A stretch of DNA of 64,000 nucleotides from JAMXLO01 sp963794185 (GTDB lineage Bacteria; Pseudomonadota; Alphaproteobacteria; Acetobacterales; Acetobacteraceae). Location: assembly GCA_963794185.1 (NCBI GenBank), contig CAWCDM010000126.1:13400-77399 (forward strand). Direction: 5' to 3'. The notes under the pieces are model-generated. The model saw nothing but the letters and a program-made list of their open reading frames with translations, did not search any database and was not told the DNA's origin. This document shows, one piece after another, positions 8,689 to 17,938 of the stretch (the stretch's first letter is position 1; the number at the start of each line of letters is the position of its first letter). The position numbers and the translations under genes are program-made.

Positions 8689-9826
8689 CTGGCGCGCCAG
8701 ACCAGCGTGGCCGAAACCGCGTAGTTCCACACAACGCCGATCACCGCGCCGATCGCGCCGGCGATGCTCCAGGCGGTGTGGCGCTCGTAGAGCACCTGAG
8801 CGATGCCGACATTGGCGACCCCGCCAAAGCTGCAGACCAGCATGAACACCAGCAGCCCCCGCCACAGGCGTGGGCCGCGCAGCCGCTGGTCGCGATAGGT
8901 GATGCTCGTTGTTGAGCTGGAAGTTGAACACCATCGCAACAACGGTCGCGGCCGCCTGCGCGGCCTCGAAGCCGACGCCGGTCAGCTTCAGCGCCATCGT
9001 CAGCACCGCGAGGTGCACCACCACGCCGAGCGCGCCCACCAGCGCGAAGGAGATGAAGCGAAGCGGCAGCAGCCCGCCGAACACCTTGTCCAGCAGCAGG
9101 CCGGCGAACTGCGTCAGGACCAGCGCGTCCAGCTTGCTCTTGCCGGCGACGCGCTCATGGAAGTGGAAGGGGATCTCGATCACGCGCAGCGGCGCGGGCG
9201 AACTCAGCGTGAGATCGAGCAGGATCTTGAAGCCCTGGCCGGTGAGGTTCCCGGCGAGCTGCTCGAACAGCGGGCGCGGCAGCATGAAGAAGCCGCTCAT
9301 CGGGTCGGTCAGGCGAACCGGCAGGACGAGGTGCGCCAGCCGGATTCCCCCGTCCGACAGTGCATGCGCGCCAGTGGTTGGCCAGCCCGGACGCATCGCC
9401 GCCCGCGACGTGGCGGCTGCCGACAGCGAGGTCGTAGCGGCCGGTGCGCAATGCGGCGAGCATGTCCGGGAGTTTCGTCTCGTCGTGCTGCAGGTCGCCG
9501 TCGATCACCGCGACGAAGCGCGCCGACGACGAGAGCGCGCCCTCGATCACCGCCGAGGCCAGGCCACGCCGCCCGATCCGGCGGATGCAGCGCACGCGCG
9601 GGTCGCCCTGGGCGATCCGGCGCACCTCGGCTGTCGTCCCGTCGGGGCTGTCGTCGTCGACGAACACCACCTCCCAGGCGATGCCGAGCAGGGCGGCGTC
9701 CAGCCGATGTACCAGCGGTGCCACGTTCGGCCGCTCGTTGTAGCAGGGGACCACCACGGTGAGCTCCGGAGCGCCAACCGCCCCCGCACGCGTGGGAAAC
9801 AAGGCCAGGGTGGTGGGTTGGGGCAT
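8685..9826 (-). pseudogene. GT2-GtrA fusion (polyprenyl-phosphate sugar synthase), two frameshifts
   Basis: An N-terminal dolichol-phosphate-mannose-synthase-like GT2 domain (LTVVVPCYNERPNVAPLV, VVFVDDDSPDGTTAEV, ARFVAVIDGDLQHDETKLPD) is fused to a GtrA membrane domain (LPLRFISFALVGALGVVVHL at one end, SFGGVANVGIAQVLYERHTA at the other). Two frame changes interrupt it. One is near 9365, after SGLANHWRA; the frame resumes at LSDGGIRLAHLVLPVRL. The other is near 8900, after FNFQLNNE; it resumes at ITYRDQRLRG. The length (1142 bases) fits two single-base insertions. All conserved blocks are present in order, so it is likely functional if the indels are errors. It is coupled to the downstream GT39 gene by a 4-base overlap. 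Confidence 0.83.
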
Positions 9827-9887
9827 GCGCTCCGCTCAAAATCCGGCCCAACCTGGATAACGGGCGGCGCGAAGGCGTCAAGCCGGA

Positions 9888-10367
9888 CTAGAGAGGCACC
9901 CCGGCCAGATGACGGCTGGTCCGTATTGTCTGGAGCGTCTGCACGCGCGTGACGGTGGGCGAGCCGGTCAGGCGCTGAGTGAGCTGGTTTTCGTGCGCGG
10001 TATCATTGGCCACCAGCTTCAACAGGAAGTCGCCACCACCGCGGATCATATGGCATTCGCGCACTTCGGGCCAGCCGCCGACCAGCTGCTCGAAGGCGGA
10101 GAGAACGGATTCCTTCTGGCTGTCCAGTCCCACGATGGCGAAAAAAATGATCTCCCAGCCGAGCTTCTGCGGATCCGAATCGGCATGGTAGCCGCGGATC
10201 ACACCGGCCTCCTCGAGCCGGCGCACACGGCGCAGGCATGGCGGGGCAGAGATACCGGCCCGGCGCGCGAGCTCGACGTTGGTCATCCGGCCGTCGGCTT
10301 GCAGCTCCGACAGGATGCGGCGGTCGATCGCGTCCAGGATGGGCGTTTCGGCGGTAGGGCTCTTCAT
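9888..10367 (-). CDS. Lrp/AsnC family transcriptional regulator
   Basis: A 159-residue feast/famine regulator. The N-terminal helix-turn-helix is LDAIDRRILSELQADGRMTN followed by VELARRAGISAPPCLRRVRR. The C-terminal RAM/effector domain runs from GYHADSDPQKLGWEIIFFAI to FLLKLVANDTAHENQLTQRL. It is transcribed away from trxB with 290 bases between, and a palindrome at 10436-10448 lies about 70 bases upstream of its start. Lrp divergent from trxB followed by a LysR gene is, from memory, a common alphaproteobacterial arrangement. It probably autoregulates and may control trxB. Confidence 0.92.
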   Translation of the reverse strand: MKSPTAETPILDAIDRRILSELQADGRMTNVELARRAGISAPPCLRRVRRLEEAGVIRGYHADSDPQKLGWEIIFFAIVGLDSQKESVLSAFEQLVGGWPEVRECHMIRGGGDFLLKLVANDTAHENQLTQRLTGSPTVTRVQTLQTIRTSRHLAGVPL

Positions 10368-10435
10368 GCGCGCATTCTACCTGGCGCTGGGCGTGTGGCT
10401 TCGATGGTGACGTTTCCAGGGGTGGCCGGGAAGAC

Positions 10436-10448
10436 GCAATAATATTGC
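10436..10448. promoter_or_regulatory. Palindrome GCAATA-A-TATTGC in lrp-trxB divergent region
   Basis: A perfect 13-base palindrome (six-base arms, one-base centre) stands out as AT-rich within GC-rich surroundings, 69 bases upstream of the lrp-type start. Lrp/AsnC proteins bind short AT-rich dyads in their own upstream regions, so this is a reasonable operator candidate. Confidence 0.5.
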
Positions 10449-10510
10449 ACAATGTGGCGCCCGCAAGGCCGATAAGCCGAGCAGGCCGGGGAAGCCGAGG
10501 CTGTAGGAAT

Positions 10511-10535
10511 GGCGCTTCGCGCGAAGTGCATTCAT
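10511..10535. repeat. Dispersed short repeat with GCGCTTCG..CGAAG.GC palindrome
   Basis: The 24 bases at 10512-10535 match 46890-46913 on the same strand with two mismatches; the shared start is GCGCTTCGC and the shared end GCATTCAT. Both copies lie in intergenic DNA beside CCTCGGTGG-like runs. It is a small dispersed element of unknown role, here inside the lrp-trxB divergent region. Confidence 0.5.
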
Positions 10536-10657
10536 CGCTGCCTCGGTGGCCCTCGGCATACCTGCCTCGGTGGCCTCCGGGCGAAACCTTGCTTGCTTCC
10601 TTGTCTGGCGGCGGCCCAGGCCGATATGGTCAACGCGCCGCAGCATTGGACACGACG

Positions 10658-11644
10658 ATGCCTGAAACCCATCACACCCGCATGCTGATCGTCGGCTCCG
10701 GCCCCGCCGGCTACACGGCCGCGATCTATGCGGCCCGCGCCGGCCTGTCGCCGATCCTGCTCGCGGGTCTCCAGGCGGGCGGCCAGCTGATGATCACCAC
10801 GGACGTCGAGAACTACCCGGGCTATGCCGATGTGATCCAGGGCCCGTGGCTGATGGAGCAGATGGCGGCGCAGGCCGAGCATGTCGGGACGCGCATCGTT
10901 CAGGACCTGATCGTGCAGGTCGATTTTTCCGCCCGTCCGTTCCGCTGCGTGGCCGATTCGGGCGATGTGTTCCTGGCGGATTCCGTGGTCATCGCCACCG
11001 GGGCGCAGGCGCGGTGGCTGGGCATCGAGTCCGAACAGCGGCTGCAGGGCAGGGGGGTATCCGCCTGCGCCACATGCGACGGCTTCTTCTACCGCGGCAG
11101 GCATGTGGCCGTTGTCGGCGGCGGCAATACCGCGGTGGAGGAGGCGCTCTACCTGACACACCACGCCGAGAGCGTCACGCTCATCCACCGCCGCGATGCG
11201 CTGCGGGCGGAGAAGATCCTGCAGGCCAGGCTTTTCGCCAACCCCAAGATCCGGGTGATCTGGGACAGCGTCGTCGAGGAGATCGAGGGTGGCGGCACCC
11301 CCGAGGTGGTGACCGGCGTCCGGCTGAGCAGTGTGAAGACCGGTGTCGTGACCACCCTGCCGGTCGACGGCGTGTTCGTTGCCATCGGCCACACACCGAC
11401 CACGGCGATCTTCGCCGGCCAGGTGACGATGGACGCCGAGGGCTACATCCAGACGGCGCCGGGCAGCACGCGGACCTCGGCTGATGGGGTGTTCGCGGCG
11501 GGCGACGTGCAGGACAAGGTGTTTCGCCAGGCGGTCACCGCCGCGGGCACCGGCTGCATGGCGGCACTGGAGGCGGAGAAGTGGCTGGCCGGGCTGGCCG
11601 AGCACCCCGGATCGCGTCCGGGGGCGGCACTTGCCGCGGACTAG
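10658..11644 (+). CDS. trxB: Thioredoxin reductase
   Basis: A 328-residue NADPH-dependent flavoprotein that reduces thioredoxin. The FAD fold is IVGSGPAGYTAAIYAARAGL (residues 11-30), the redox-active disulfide is Cys137-Ala-Thr-Cys140 (SACATCDGFF), the NADPH fold is VAVVGGGNTAVEEALYLTHH, and the FAD-closing motif near the C-terminus is GVFAAGDVQDKVFRQAVTAA. Length and motif order are normal. The ATG at 10658 gives the family-typical start MPETHHTRMLIVG. It is divergent from the Lrp-type regulator and followed by a LysR regulator. No frameshift is seen. Confidence 0.96.
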   Translation: MPETHHTRMLIVGSGPAGYTAAIYAARAGLSPILLAGLQAGGQLMITTDVENYPGYADVIQGPWLMEQMAAQAEHVGTRIVQDLIVQVDFSARPFRCVADSGDVFLADSVVIATGAQARWLGIESEQRLQGRGVSACATCDGFFYRGRHVAVVGGGNTAVEEALYLTHHAESVTLIHRRDALRAEKILQARLFANPKIRVIWDSVVEEIEGGGTPEVVTGVRLSSVKTGVVTTLPVDGVFVAIGHTPTTAIFAGQVTMDAEGYIQTAPGSTRTSADGVFAAGDVQDKVFRQAVTAAGTGCMAALEAEKWLAGLAEHPGSRPGAALAAD

Positions 11645-11802
11645 CGAAAAATCCACAAAAAGGTCCACGCGAAACCACCGGACTCGTGGGAAATTGTCTA
11701 GGCTGCCTTGCTTTGCGTAGGTAGGGGGCGGGCAGCGACGGACGCCAGGGCTGGTTTCATGGACGCCGTCGGGAGCTGAACCCGGCGGAGAGGAGTGACC
11801 GA

Positions 11803-12690
11803 GTGATCGACTGGGACAAGCTGCGCGTCTTCCATGCCGTAGCGGAGGCAGGCAGCTTCACGCATGCGGGGGATACGCTGAACCTCAGCCAGTCCGCCGT
11901 CTCGCGCCAGATCTCGGCACTCGAGGAGGCGCTCCAGGTGCCGCTGTTCCATCGCCACGCGCGCGGCCTGATCCTGACCGAGCAGGGCGAGGCGCTGAAC
12001 CGCACGGTCCGGGAAGTGTTCGCCAAGCTGGCGATCACCGAGGCGCTGCTGACGGAAAGCAAGGAGAAGCCGGCCGGCCGGCTCAAGGTGACGACGACGG
12101 TCGCGTTCGGCGCAAACTGGCTGGCGCCGCGGTTGCACGAGTTCCTTCGGATGTATCCGGACGTGTCGATCTCGCTGTTGCTGGACGACGGGGAGCTCGA
12201 TCTTGCGATGCGCGAGGCCGATGTGGCGATCCGCATGCATCCGCCGAAGCAGCCGGACCTCGTGCAGCGCCATCTGTTGACGGTGCAGTGGCATATCTGC
12301 GCCTCGCCGGAGTATCTGAAAGAGCATGGCGTGCCGCAACGTCCCGAGGATCTGGACGCGCACAAGCTGATCCTGTTCGGCCAGCACCATCCGCCGGTGA
12401 GCGACATCAACTGGCTGGCGGAGGCCGGGCGGCGACCCGGCAATCCGCGGCGCGCCCTGCTGGAGGTCAACAACACGCATGCCGTGCTGCTGGCGATCCG
12501 CTCGGGCCTCGGGATCGGCGCGCTGCCCGACTTCATCGTGGCGGAGAATCCCGACCTGGTGCGGTTGCTGCCCGACCTGAAGGGACCGAAGGTGGACGCC
12601 TATTTCGTCTACCCGGAGGAGTTGCGCAACTCGAAGCGCGTGGCGGTGTTCCGCGACTTCCTGCTGGCCCGGCTGGCCGAGTTTCACTAG
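11803..12690 (+). CDS. LysR-type transcriptional regulator
   Basis: A 295-residue LysR regulator. The N-terminal helix-turn-helix is LRVFHAVAEAGSFTHAGDTL followed by NLSQSAVSRQISALEEALQV, and the C-terminal substrate-binding fold (GRLKVTTTVAFGANWLAPRL to FVYPEELRNSKRVAVFRDFL) is complete. The start is a GTG at 11803, with GGAGAGGAG about 10 bases upstream. It lies 158 bases after trxB on the same strand with no clear terminator between, so it may be co-transcribed. The effector is unknown. Confidence 0.93.
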   Translation: MIDWDKLRVFHAVAEAGSFTHAGDTLNLSQSAVSRQISALEEALQVPLFHRHARGLILTEQGEALNRTVREVFAKLAITEALLTESKEKPAGRLKVTTTVAFGANWLAPRLHEFLRMYPDVSISLLLDDGELDLAMREADVAIRMHPPKQPDLVQRHLLTVQWHICASPEYLKEHGVPQRPEDLDAHKLILFGQHHPPVSDINWLAEAGRRPGNPRRALLEVNNTHAVLLAIRSGLGIGALPDFIVAENPDLVRLLPDLKGPKVDAYFVYPEELRNSKRVAVFRDFLLARLAEFH

Positions 12691-12856
12691 CCCCTGTTCG
12701 GCTTGGCAGGGTCGGTCGCGCCGCGGAGCGCGGGCGATCAGGCCCTTCAGGTAGCAGTGCGGAGCCGCGCCAGCGGGGAGCGCCGGGGAGGGGACATCCC
12801 ATAGGAGAGCAATTTGGTTTTATTCCATTATAAGTATGGAGTCGTCTTAAATTTCC

Positions 12857-12885
12857 TTGACGAGAAATTGCCAGACTGCAATATT
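12857..12885 (+). promoter_or_regulatory. Array-type promoter with spacer dyad (unit 0)
   Basis: TTGACG (12857-12862), a 17-base spacer, then AATATT (12880-12885) preceded by TGC as an extended -10. The spacer contains the dyad TTGC-CAGACT-GCAA (12868-12881). The same layout precedes array copies 2, 3, 4 and the 17.8 kb remnant. Here it leads directly into the last codons of an array gene instead of a start. Confidence 0.6.
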
Positions 12886-12909
12886 CCCGCCCGCCAACAA
12901 AAACTTATA

Positions 12910-12980
12910 GTGCGAGGACATGTAACAGCCTGTTCCACCCAAACCTGCGATCCCGGGCGCAGCAGCCCCGGATCGTAGGC
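12910..12980 (+). pseudogene. 3'-end remnant of an array gene (unit 0)
   Basis: From 12910 the sequence is almost identical to the 3' end of intact copy 4. It has the last codons TGC GAG GAC ATG TAA (stop 12923-12925), then the same ACAGCCTGTTCCA run and the conserved hairpin arms CCTGCGATCC (12944-12953) and GGATCGTAGG (12970-12979). The array-type promoter lies only 25 bases upstream, so nearly the whole reading frame is missing. This looks like an internal deletion of a former array copy, or a recombination scar. A further perfect hairpin (ATCGGCCAGC 12983-12992, GCTGGCCGAT 13006-13015) follows. Confidence 0.75.
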
Positions 12981-13015
12981 TGATCGGCCAGCCATCCGCA
13001 TCATTGCTGGCCGAT

Positions 13016-13440
13016 TGGATGCACTCCGTACCAGCCGCCTATCGGCAGATCGGATGAAAGGGTGCGGAAGCGGACTGCGGCGCCCGAATTATGTCGGGAC
13101 CGATCATAAAATTGTGTCCGGCTCTTTATCCCACTTGACCCGTCGTTGCGGTTTATCACAAATTACGTCCCGTCAACCTGCCCGGGTGGCCAAGCCGGGC
13201 GCCTTCCATGACGAGGACACGAGCATGAGACGAACGCACCGCCAAATGTAAACAGTGGAGGCTGTTTTCGGCGTCGATCGGCCATGACCCGTCATCAGCA
13301 AAATCCGTTCTGCGGCAAGTCATAAATCAACATGATTTATGAGCGTACCACTGCGACCAAATGATGCCAACAACAGGCCCGCACCGAGCTGAAGTCGAGC
13401 CCAATCCTGGACCCGACTGGAGAGAGATTTGGAGAGAGCC
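13016..13440 (+). promoter_or_regulatory. Upstream region of array copy 1
   Basis: No gene is seen in these 425 bases. A weak form of the array promoter lies at 13135-13163 (TTGACC, then CGTCGTTGC, no GCAA arm, poor -10). A perfect dyad CATAAATCA-N3-TGATTTATG at 13321-13341 sits 100 bases before the copy 1 start and is AT-rich enough to be a repressor site. GGAGAGAG precedes the ATG at 13441. Confidence 0.4.
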
Positions 13441-14879
13441 ATGAGCACAACAAACGAAACGATCAACACGGATATCCTTGACCGGCGGAAATCCGGTTCA
13501 AGGACACAGGGTCGCTGGCGCCGGACCCTGCTGGCGACAACGACCGCACTTTCACTCGGCGCACAGAACGCCGCCTGGGCGGTCTGCTCGAATGGCGGCA
13601 CACTTCCAGCCGCCGGCTTCACGATCGGCGTGGCGCCCGCTGCCAACTGGTCACCGAATGTCTTCACCGGCACCACCGGTTCGCTGTTCATACCCGACAA
13701 CTCGGTCCACGAGAACAACAATCTGGCGCTGGCGCAGACCGGCGGCGGACACAACTGGGTGTTTGACCAGGGTTCGACGCTGTGCAAGGAGAGCGACGTC
13801 GGGCCGGGAACTGGTTTGGCCACGGGGTGGTCGATCCCGTCGACCATCGGGGCCGACTGCGTCGAGTTGCCGATCATCAAGGGCAGTTCGCCGTCGGCAT
13901 CGGCGACATCCCATTCCAGGGTGACGTGATCACGCCGACCTGCAATCCGGCGATCCTGGCGTCAACCGCCAACACCTACTTCAACCAACTCGGCTGCTCG
14001 ATCAGCCACGGCGTTGCCACCGACGCTCAGCACGCGACCTCCTTCCTGTTCGTGGCCGGCGTCAAGAGCGGGCTGTTCTCGATCCAGCTCACCAATGGCA
14101 GCACGATCGTCGGCGCCGACGCCGGCAAGATCGCCGGATCGCAGTACTATTACTCTGCCATCCCCGGGGGGTCGAAGCTCACCAACGCCGCCGTCAGCAA
14201 GGACGGGCGGTTCGCCATCGCCACCTCGGACAAGCGGTCGACGACGGTGTTTGCCTGCCTCAACCCGCTCGGCGATCCGGGTGACCCGACGAAGCCGATC
14301 AATCCGCAATTCTTCGTCCCGCAGGCCAGCAGCGTGCCTTGCATGGCAGTCGGCAGCAACAACCTTGTCGGTCGATCTCGCCACCGCCTTCGGGCCCGAC
14401 AACCAGCCTTACTTTGCCGGGCAAAGCGCGGGCAAGAAAACGGTCAACACGTTTGACAGCGTGCCCGGTGGAACGGCCAAGACCGCATGGCCCAACTGCA
14501 TCTGGCAGAACAACGGCTCCACGTCGTTGGCCGATGCCTTCGCGCATAATCGTGCGAACGGTTGCGGTAGTGCCCAGCCGAACGCCGGCTTTCCGGACGG
14601 CTTGCTCGGCCAGACGGCCGCTCTGATCAGCCACGGCAGCTACATGTACGCCGGCACGCTCAACGGCCCGGTCGTGCAGACCAAGGTGACGGTCGATCGG
14701 TCACCGGACTTTCGAATTACAGCCCGATGCGGACCTACCTCGGAGGGACCCCGATCATCACCGGGCTCGGCGTGGCAGACGACCTCAAGTCGCTGATGGT
14801 CTTCACCGATCCGTCCGCGGTCGCACTCGCGGCGCAGGAAGTCGTGACCAGGCTGCCGCTGTGCGAGGACGTCCCATAG
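13441..14879 (+). pseudogene. Array copy 1: secreted ten-cysteine protein, three frameshifts
   Basis: First nearly full-length member of the array family; I do not recognise the family. The N-terminus has a twin-arginine-like signal (GRWRRTLLATTTALSLGAQN, AAWA, VC). The conserved blocks follow in order: NWSPNVFTGTTGSLFIPDNS, GGGHNWVFDQGSTLC, DIPFQGDVITPTC, NTYFNQLGCSISHGVAT, LFVAGVKSGLFSIQL, LTNAAVSKDGRFAIATS, FACLNPLGDPGD, FGPDNQPYF, ITGLGVADDLKSLMVFTDPS and CEDVP at the end. The frame changes near 13885, 14360 and 14700, but all ten cysteines are recoverable across the frames. It is the most diverged member, has no glycine tract, and ends CEDVP rather than CEDM. Internal SPDG-like strands resemble beta-propeller blades; that is an inference. 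Confidence 0.75.
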
Positions 14880-14947
14880 CCGATCCGAAAACCGACAACA
14901 CCGCGATCCGGCGGCGGCCGAAAGCGGGCCGACCGGTGAGCGATGCG

Positions 14948-14981
14948 CGGACACGGGGGGCATCCATGCCTTCCGTGTCCG
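14948..14981 (+). terminator. Possible hairpin terminator after copy 1
   Basis: Stem CGGACACGG (14948-14956) pairs with CCGTGTCCG (14973-14981), 16-base loop. No clear T-run follows, so it is a weaker candidate than those behind copies 2-4. Confidence 0.35.
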
Positions 14982-15095
14982 TATCGTTCCGATGACGCGC
15001 TGTGTCCGGAGAGCCGCAGGACATGAAAAAGTGCCGCGGCGATATTATTCCCTCTTTACATGCATATCATCAAAATGTGATCATTATTATTTCAC

Positions 15096-15124
15096 TTGCT
15101 GCCACGTTGCGGATATGCAAGATT
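15096..15124 (+). promoter_or_regulatory. Array-type promoter with spacer dyad (copy 2)
   Basis: TTGCTG (15096-15101), 17-base spacer with CCACGTTGC, then AAGATT (15119-15124) directly after TGC. The dyad TTGC-GGATAT-GCAA spans the spacer and the start of the -10. The copy 2 start lies about 80 bases downstream. Confidence 0.55.
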
Positions 15125-15204
15125 ACCGGCGGTCCATAGTGGTCCAAACGTCCGGTTCATAAAATCCGGCCCAATCACGCCGCTTGCTCAGGAGATCCAA
15201 GGTC

Positions 15205-16684
15205 ATGACTACCACTCGTGAAATGAAATTGCGGCCGCGCCTGCACTGGCGCCGCGCCCTGCTGGCCTCGACCGCCGCGCTGTCGCTCGGCGCGCAGAAC
15301 GCCTGGGCGGTCTGCTCGGACGGCACCACCCTGCCGGGCGGCGGCTTCGTCGTCGGCCGCGACCCGCAGGTGCTGACCGCGGCGAACTGGTCGGCCAACG
15401 TCTTCACCGCGCCCGCCGGCTCGATCTTCGTTCCCGACAACTCGGTGAACGAACTCAACGATCCGGCCGGGCCGCTGACCGGCGGCGGACACAACTGGGT
15501 GTTCGACCAGGGCTCGACGCTCTGCAAGGAGAGAGACCTCGGCGCCGGCGGCGCCGTGGCCACCGCCTGGACGATCCCGCCGAACACCGCGACCGACTGC
15601 GTGCTGCTGCCGATCATCAAGGGCGGCAGGGTCGCACAACCTCGGCGACATCCCGCTGCAGGGCGAGGCGATCACCCCGACCTGCGATCCGGCCAAGCTG
15701 AGCCCGCCGGCGCGCCCAACCCCGCCAACACCTACTTCAACCAGCTTGGCTGCTCGATCTCGCACGGCGTCGCCACCACCGCGAACGACGCGACCACCTA
15801 TCCTGTTCGTGGCCGGCATCAAGGGCGGGCTGTTCAACATCCCGCTGAACAACGTCTTTCCGACCGGCACTACCCCTCCGGTGGGTTCCGACGCCGGCAA
15901 GATCAACGGGCGCGCAGAACTACTACTCCGACATCCCTGAGGGCTCGAAGCTGACCAACGCCGCGGTCAGCCCGGACGGCATGTTCGCCATGGCCACCTC
16001 GATCCGGCGGGCGCAGGGCGTCTGAGGTCTGCCTCAACCCGCTGGGCGATCCGGGCGACCCGAGCCAGCCGATCAACCCGAACTTCTTCGTCCCGCCGGC
16101 CAGCTCGGTGAAGTGCATGCAGCGTCGGCAACAACAACCTGGCGGTCGATCTGACCACCGCGTTCGGCCCCGACAACCAGCCGTACTTCGGCGGCCAGCG
16201 CATCGTCAACAGCTTCGATGCCAGCCTGGCAGCAGCGCGCTGAACCCGGTCCCGTCCGCGTGGCCGCAGTGCATTTTCAACGGCGTCGGCGGTCTGACCG
16301 GCTCGTTGATGGATAAGCTGAAGGTCGTCTTCAACAACCACAGCGGCGGCCACTGCGGCAATGCCCAGCCCAACCTCGGCTTCGGGTCGGCGCTGGTCAC
16401 CCAGCCGTCCGCCATCATCAGCCACATCGCGGCAAACGGCGACAAGTACATGTACACCGGTCCGCTCGGCGGCACGGTCGCTGCAGTACAAGATAACGGT
16501 CCGATCCGATCTCCGGTCTCACGAACTACCGGTTCCGGACCTACCTGACCGGCGTCTCGATCACCACCGGGCTCGGCGTCGCCGAAGACCTCGAAGTCGC
16601 TGATGGTCATGCACCGATCCGTCCACCGTCGGACTGGCCGGCCAGGGCGTCGTGACCAAGCTGCCGCTCTGCGAAGACATGTAA
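15205..16684 (+). pseudogene. Array copy 2: secreted ten-cysteine protein, many frameshifts
   Basis: Second array member, close to copy 3 in sequence. The start at 15205 has AGGAG 11 bases and AAGG four bases upstream. Signal LHWRRALLASTAALSLGAQN, then VCSDGTTLPGGGFVV, NWSANVFTAPAGSIFVPDNS and GGGHNWVFDQGSTLC; it ends CEDM (stop 16682-16684). About ten single-base changes break the frame, near 15635, 15700, 15795, 15908, 16015, 16125, 16215, 16487, 16595 and 16612. Nearly all are extra bases relative to copies 3 or 4. Two (near 16215 and 16487) recur at the same place in copy 3. Rejoined, it keeps the family blocks and has NGVGGLTGSLMD in the variable loop instead of poly-glycine. Confidence 0.72.
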
Positions 16685-16706
16685 TCGGCAGTCTCTCACT
16701 CTCGAC

Positions 16707-16742
16707 CCTGCGGTCCTGGTCTCCCCGGCCCCGGATCGCAGG
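16707..16742 (+). other. Conserved 3' hairpin A after copy 2
   Basis: CCTGCGGTCC (16707-16716) pairs with GGATCGCAGG (16733-16742), one G-T-type mismatch. The same hairpin follows copy 3 (perfect) and the 12.9 kb remnant, and a looser form follows copy 4. It lies about 25 bases after the stop and before the terminator hairpin, making a two-hairpin 3' end. Confidence 0.55.
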
Positions 16743-16765
16743 CTGACTTGCCAACCTTTGGGGAA

Positions 16766-16799
16766 TACGGAGAGCAGGCGGGCTCTCCGTAATTTTTTT
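16766..16799 (+). terminator. Rho-independent terminator after copy 2
   Basis: Stem TACGGAGAGC (16766-16775) with GCTCTCCGTA (16782-16791), six-base loop, followed by A and seven T (16793-16799). Confidence 0.88.
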
Positions 16800-17725
16800 G
16801 CCCAGCGACCTGCTGCATCCGCTGCCCGGTCGATGACGGCGGCAACCAGCTTCAGCGCGCAGAACCGTGTGGCAGCCGCGGCCGATGGCGCGTCATTTGC
16901 GCGGAGCCATCCGTTGTGTGCCGCAGACAGGCCGGGCGCGAGCAGCACAAGCGTGCCGCCTGTCACCGCCGATCGTCTCACGGCACGAATCCCAACCGAG
17001 GATTGTTCGCGTGCGACATTCGACGGCTCAGCCGGCGCGACCCGAGGAGGTGTGCGCGATGCTGCCGGGCAGATGTCTCTGGCGAACGGCGGCGCTCAAC
17101 GATGCAAGATACGAGCGGCTATGTTGCAGCAGGTGCCACTGGTTCCTTTTGATCCGCGACCAGATCTGCGGTGAAGCGGCGGATGGCTGGCTCTCGCTCC
17201 TCGGCGCAAGCAAGACGCCGGTGAGGGCCGGAAGAGCTATCCCAATCGTCGAAACGAGAACTGTCCCGAACATCATGACCCCCCATCGCTCACTGCTGCC
17301 ACACTGTCCGTTCCGTGCGCGGCGGCTCTGAACATCCCTAATACCGTATTATTCCATGACGCAAGAAAAAATTTGCGTGAGGCGGATGAAACGTATCCGG
17401 CGCTGCGACGATCGCGTGGCGTGGCCATGAGAAGTCAAACCTGAATCGCACGCATCCTTTTCATCGCCGGTGGCGCATCGCGGCCGATCAGGGCCCTCCT
17501 GTCGCCGCCATGCAAGATGACCGGGTTGCTGCCCTGGGCCTTCGCCAAGGCATGCTCGGGGCCGTTGTCTCAATTGTTCCCGAATGGCGGCTGCTCACCG
17601 GCAGGTGCGGGCGGTCACGATGGTTCGACCTGCCCGGCGAACCGTCGGCGGCACCGGGAGGATCCCGGAAACCGCAAAATCATCTTTCGACAAGCAAATT
17701 ATTCCATCGTGCAATTCAATTTTGC
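16800..17725. other. Gene-poor spacer between copy 2 and the 5' remnant
   Basis: About 925 bases with no supportable gene. Short frames on either strand show no domain. A minus-strand frame at 16607-16981 begins like a signal peptide but runs antisense into copy 2 and the terminator. From about 17330 the DNA becomes AT-rich, with a small hairpin ACGCAA-N8-TTGCGT near 17360, and then leads to an array-type promoter. It could be heavily decayed array DNA, but no block of the family is recognisable. Confidence 0.4.
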
Positions 17726-17754
17726 TTGACCGAACGTTAACATAATGCAATATG
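17726..17754 (+). promoter_or_regulatory. Array-type promoter (5' remnant)
   Basis: TTGACC (17726-17731), 17-base spacer with GAACGTTAA, then AATATG (17749-17754) after TGC. The spacer dyad is imperfect (TTAA-CATAAT-GCAA). The flank CTTGACCG.ACGTT....ATAATGCAAT is nearly repeated 209 bases downstream at the copy 3 promoter. Confidence 0.55.
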
Positions 17755-17806
17755 AGCGCCGCTCACTCCCACCCGAGCCGTATCTTTTGTCAGAGGTTCC
17801 AGGTTT

Positions 17807-17938
17807 ATGGACGCGATGCGTGACACGACCGATTTCGGCCCCGCCGGTGGCGGGAAATCCGCTCATCGTCACGCCGCCAAACATACGAAGAAGGCTTTAT
17901 TCGGCTTAAAAAATTATATCGATATCAATTTTTCTTGA
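17807..17938 (+). pseudogene. 5'-end remnant of an array gene (43 codons)
   Basis: After an array-type promoter and a leader ending CAGAGGTTCCAGGTTT (compare CAGGAGATTCAAGGTT before copy 3), an ATG at 17807 opens MDAMRDTTDFGPAGGGKSAH. That resembles the N-terminal region of the family (MSSTRD in copy 3, the glycine-rich SVGGGGRSAS in copy 4). After about 21 codons the similarity stops, the signal-peptide core is absent, and the frame ends at 17936-17938 inside the copy 3 promoter. It is best read as a truncated sixth unit. A short peptide could still be made. Confidence 0.55.

Noticed and set aside
13015..13251. Small plus-strand frame (78 codons) before copy 1
   Set aside because: No ribosome site, spans the weak array promoter and remnant hairpin, no similarity to a known protein.
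16607..16981. Minus-strand frame with a signal-peptide-like start
   Set aside because: It runs antisense through the copy 2 terminator and 3' end; no ribosome site, no conserved blocks.
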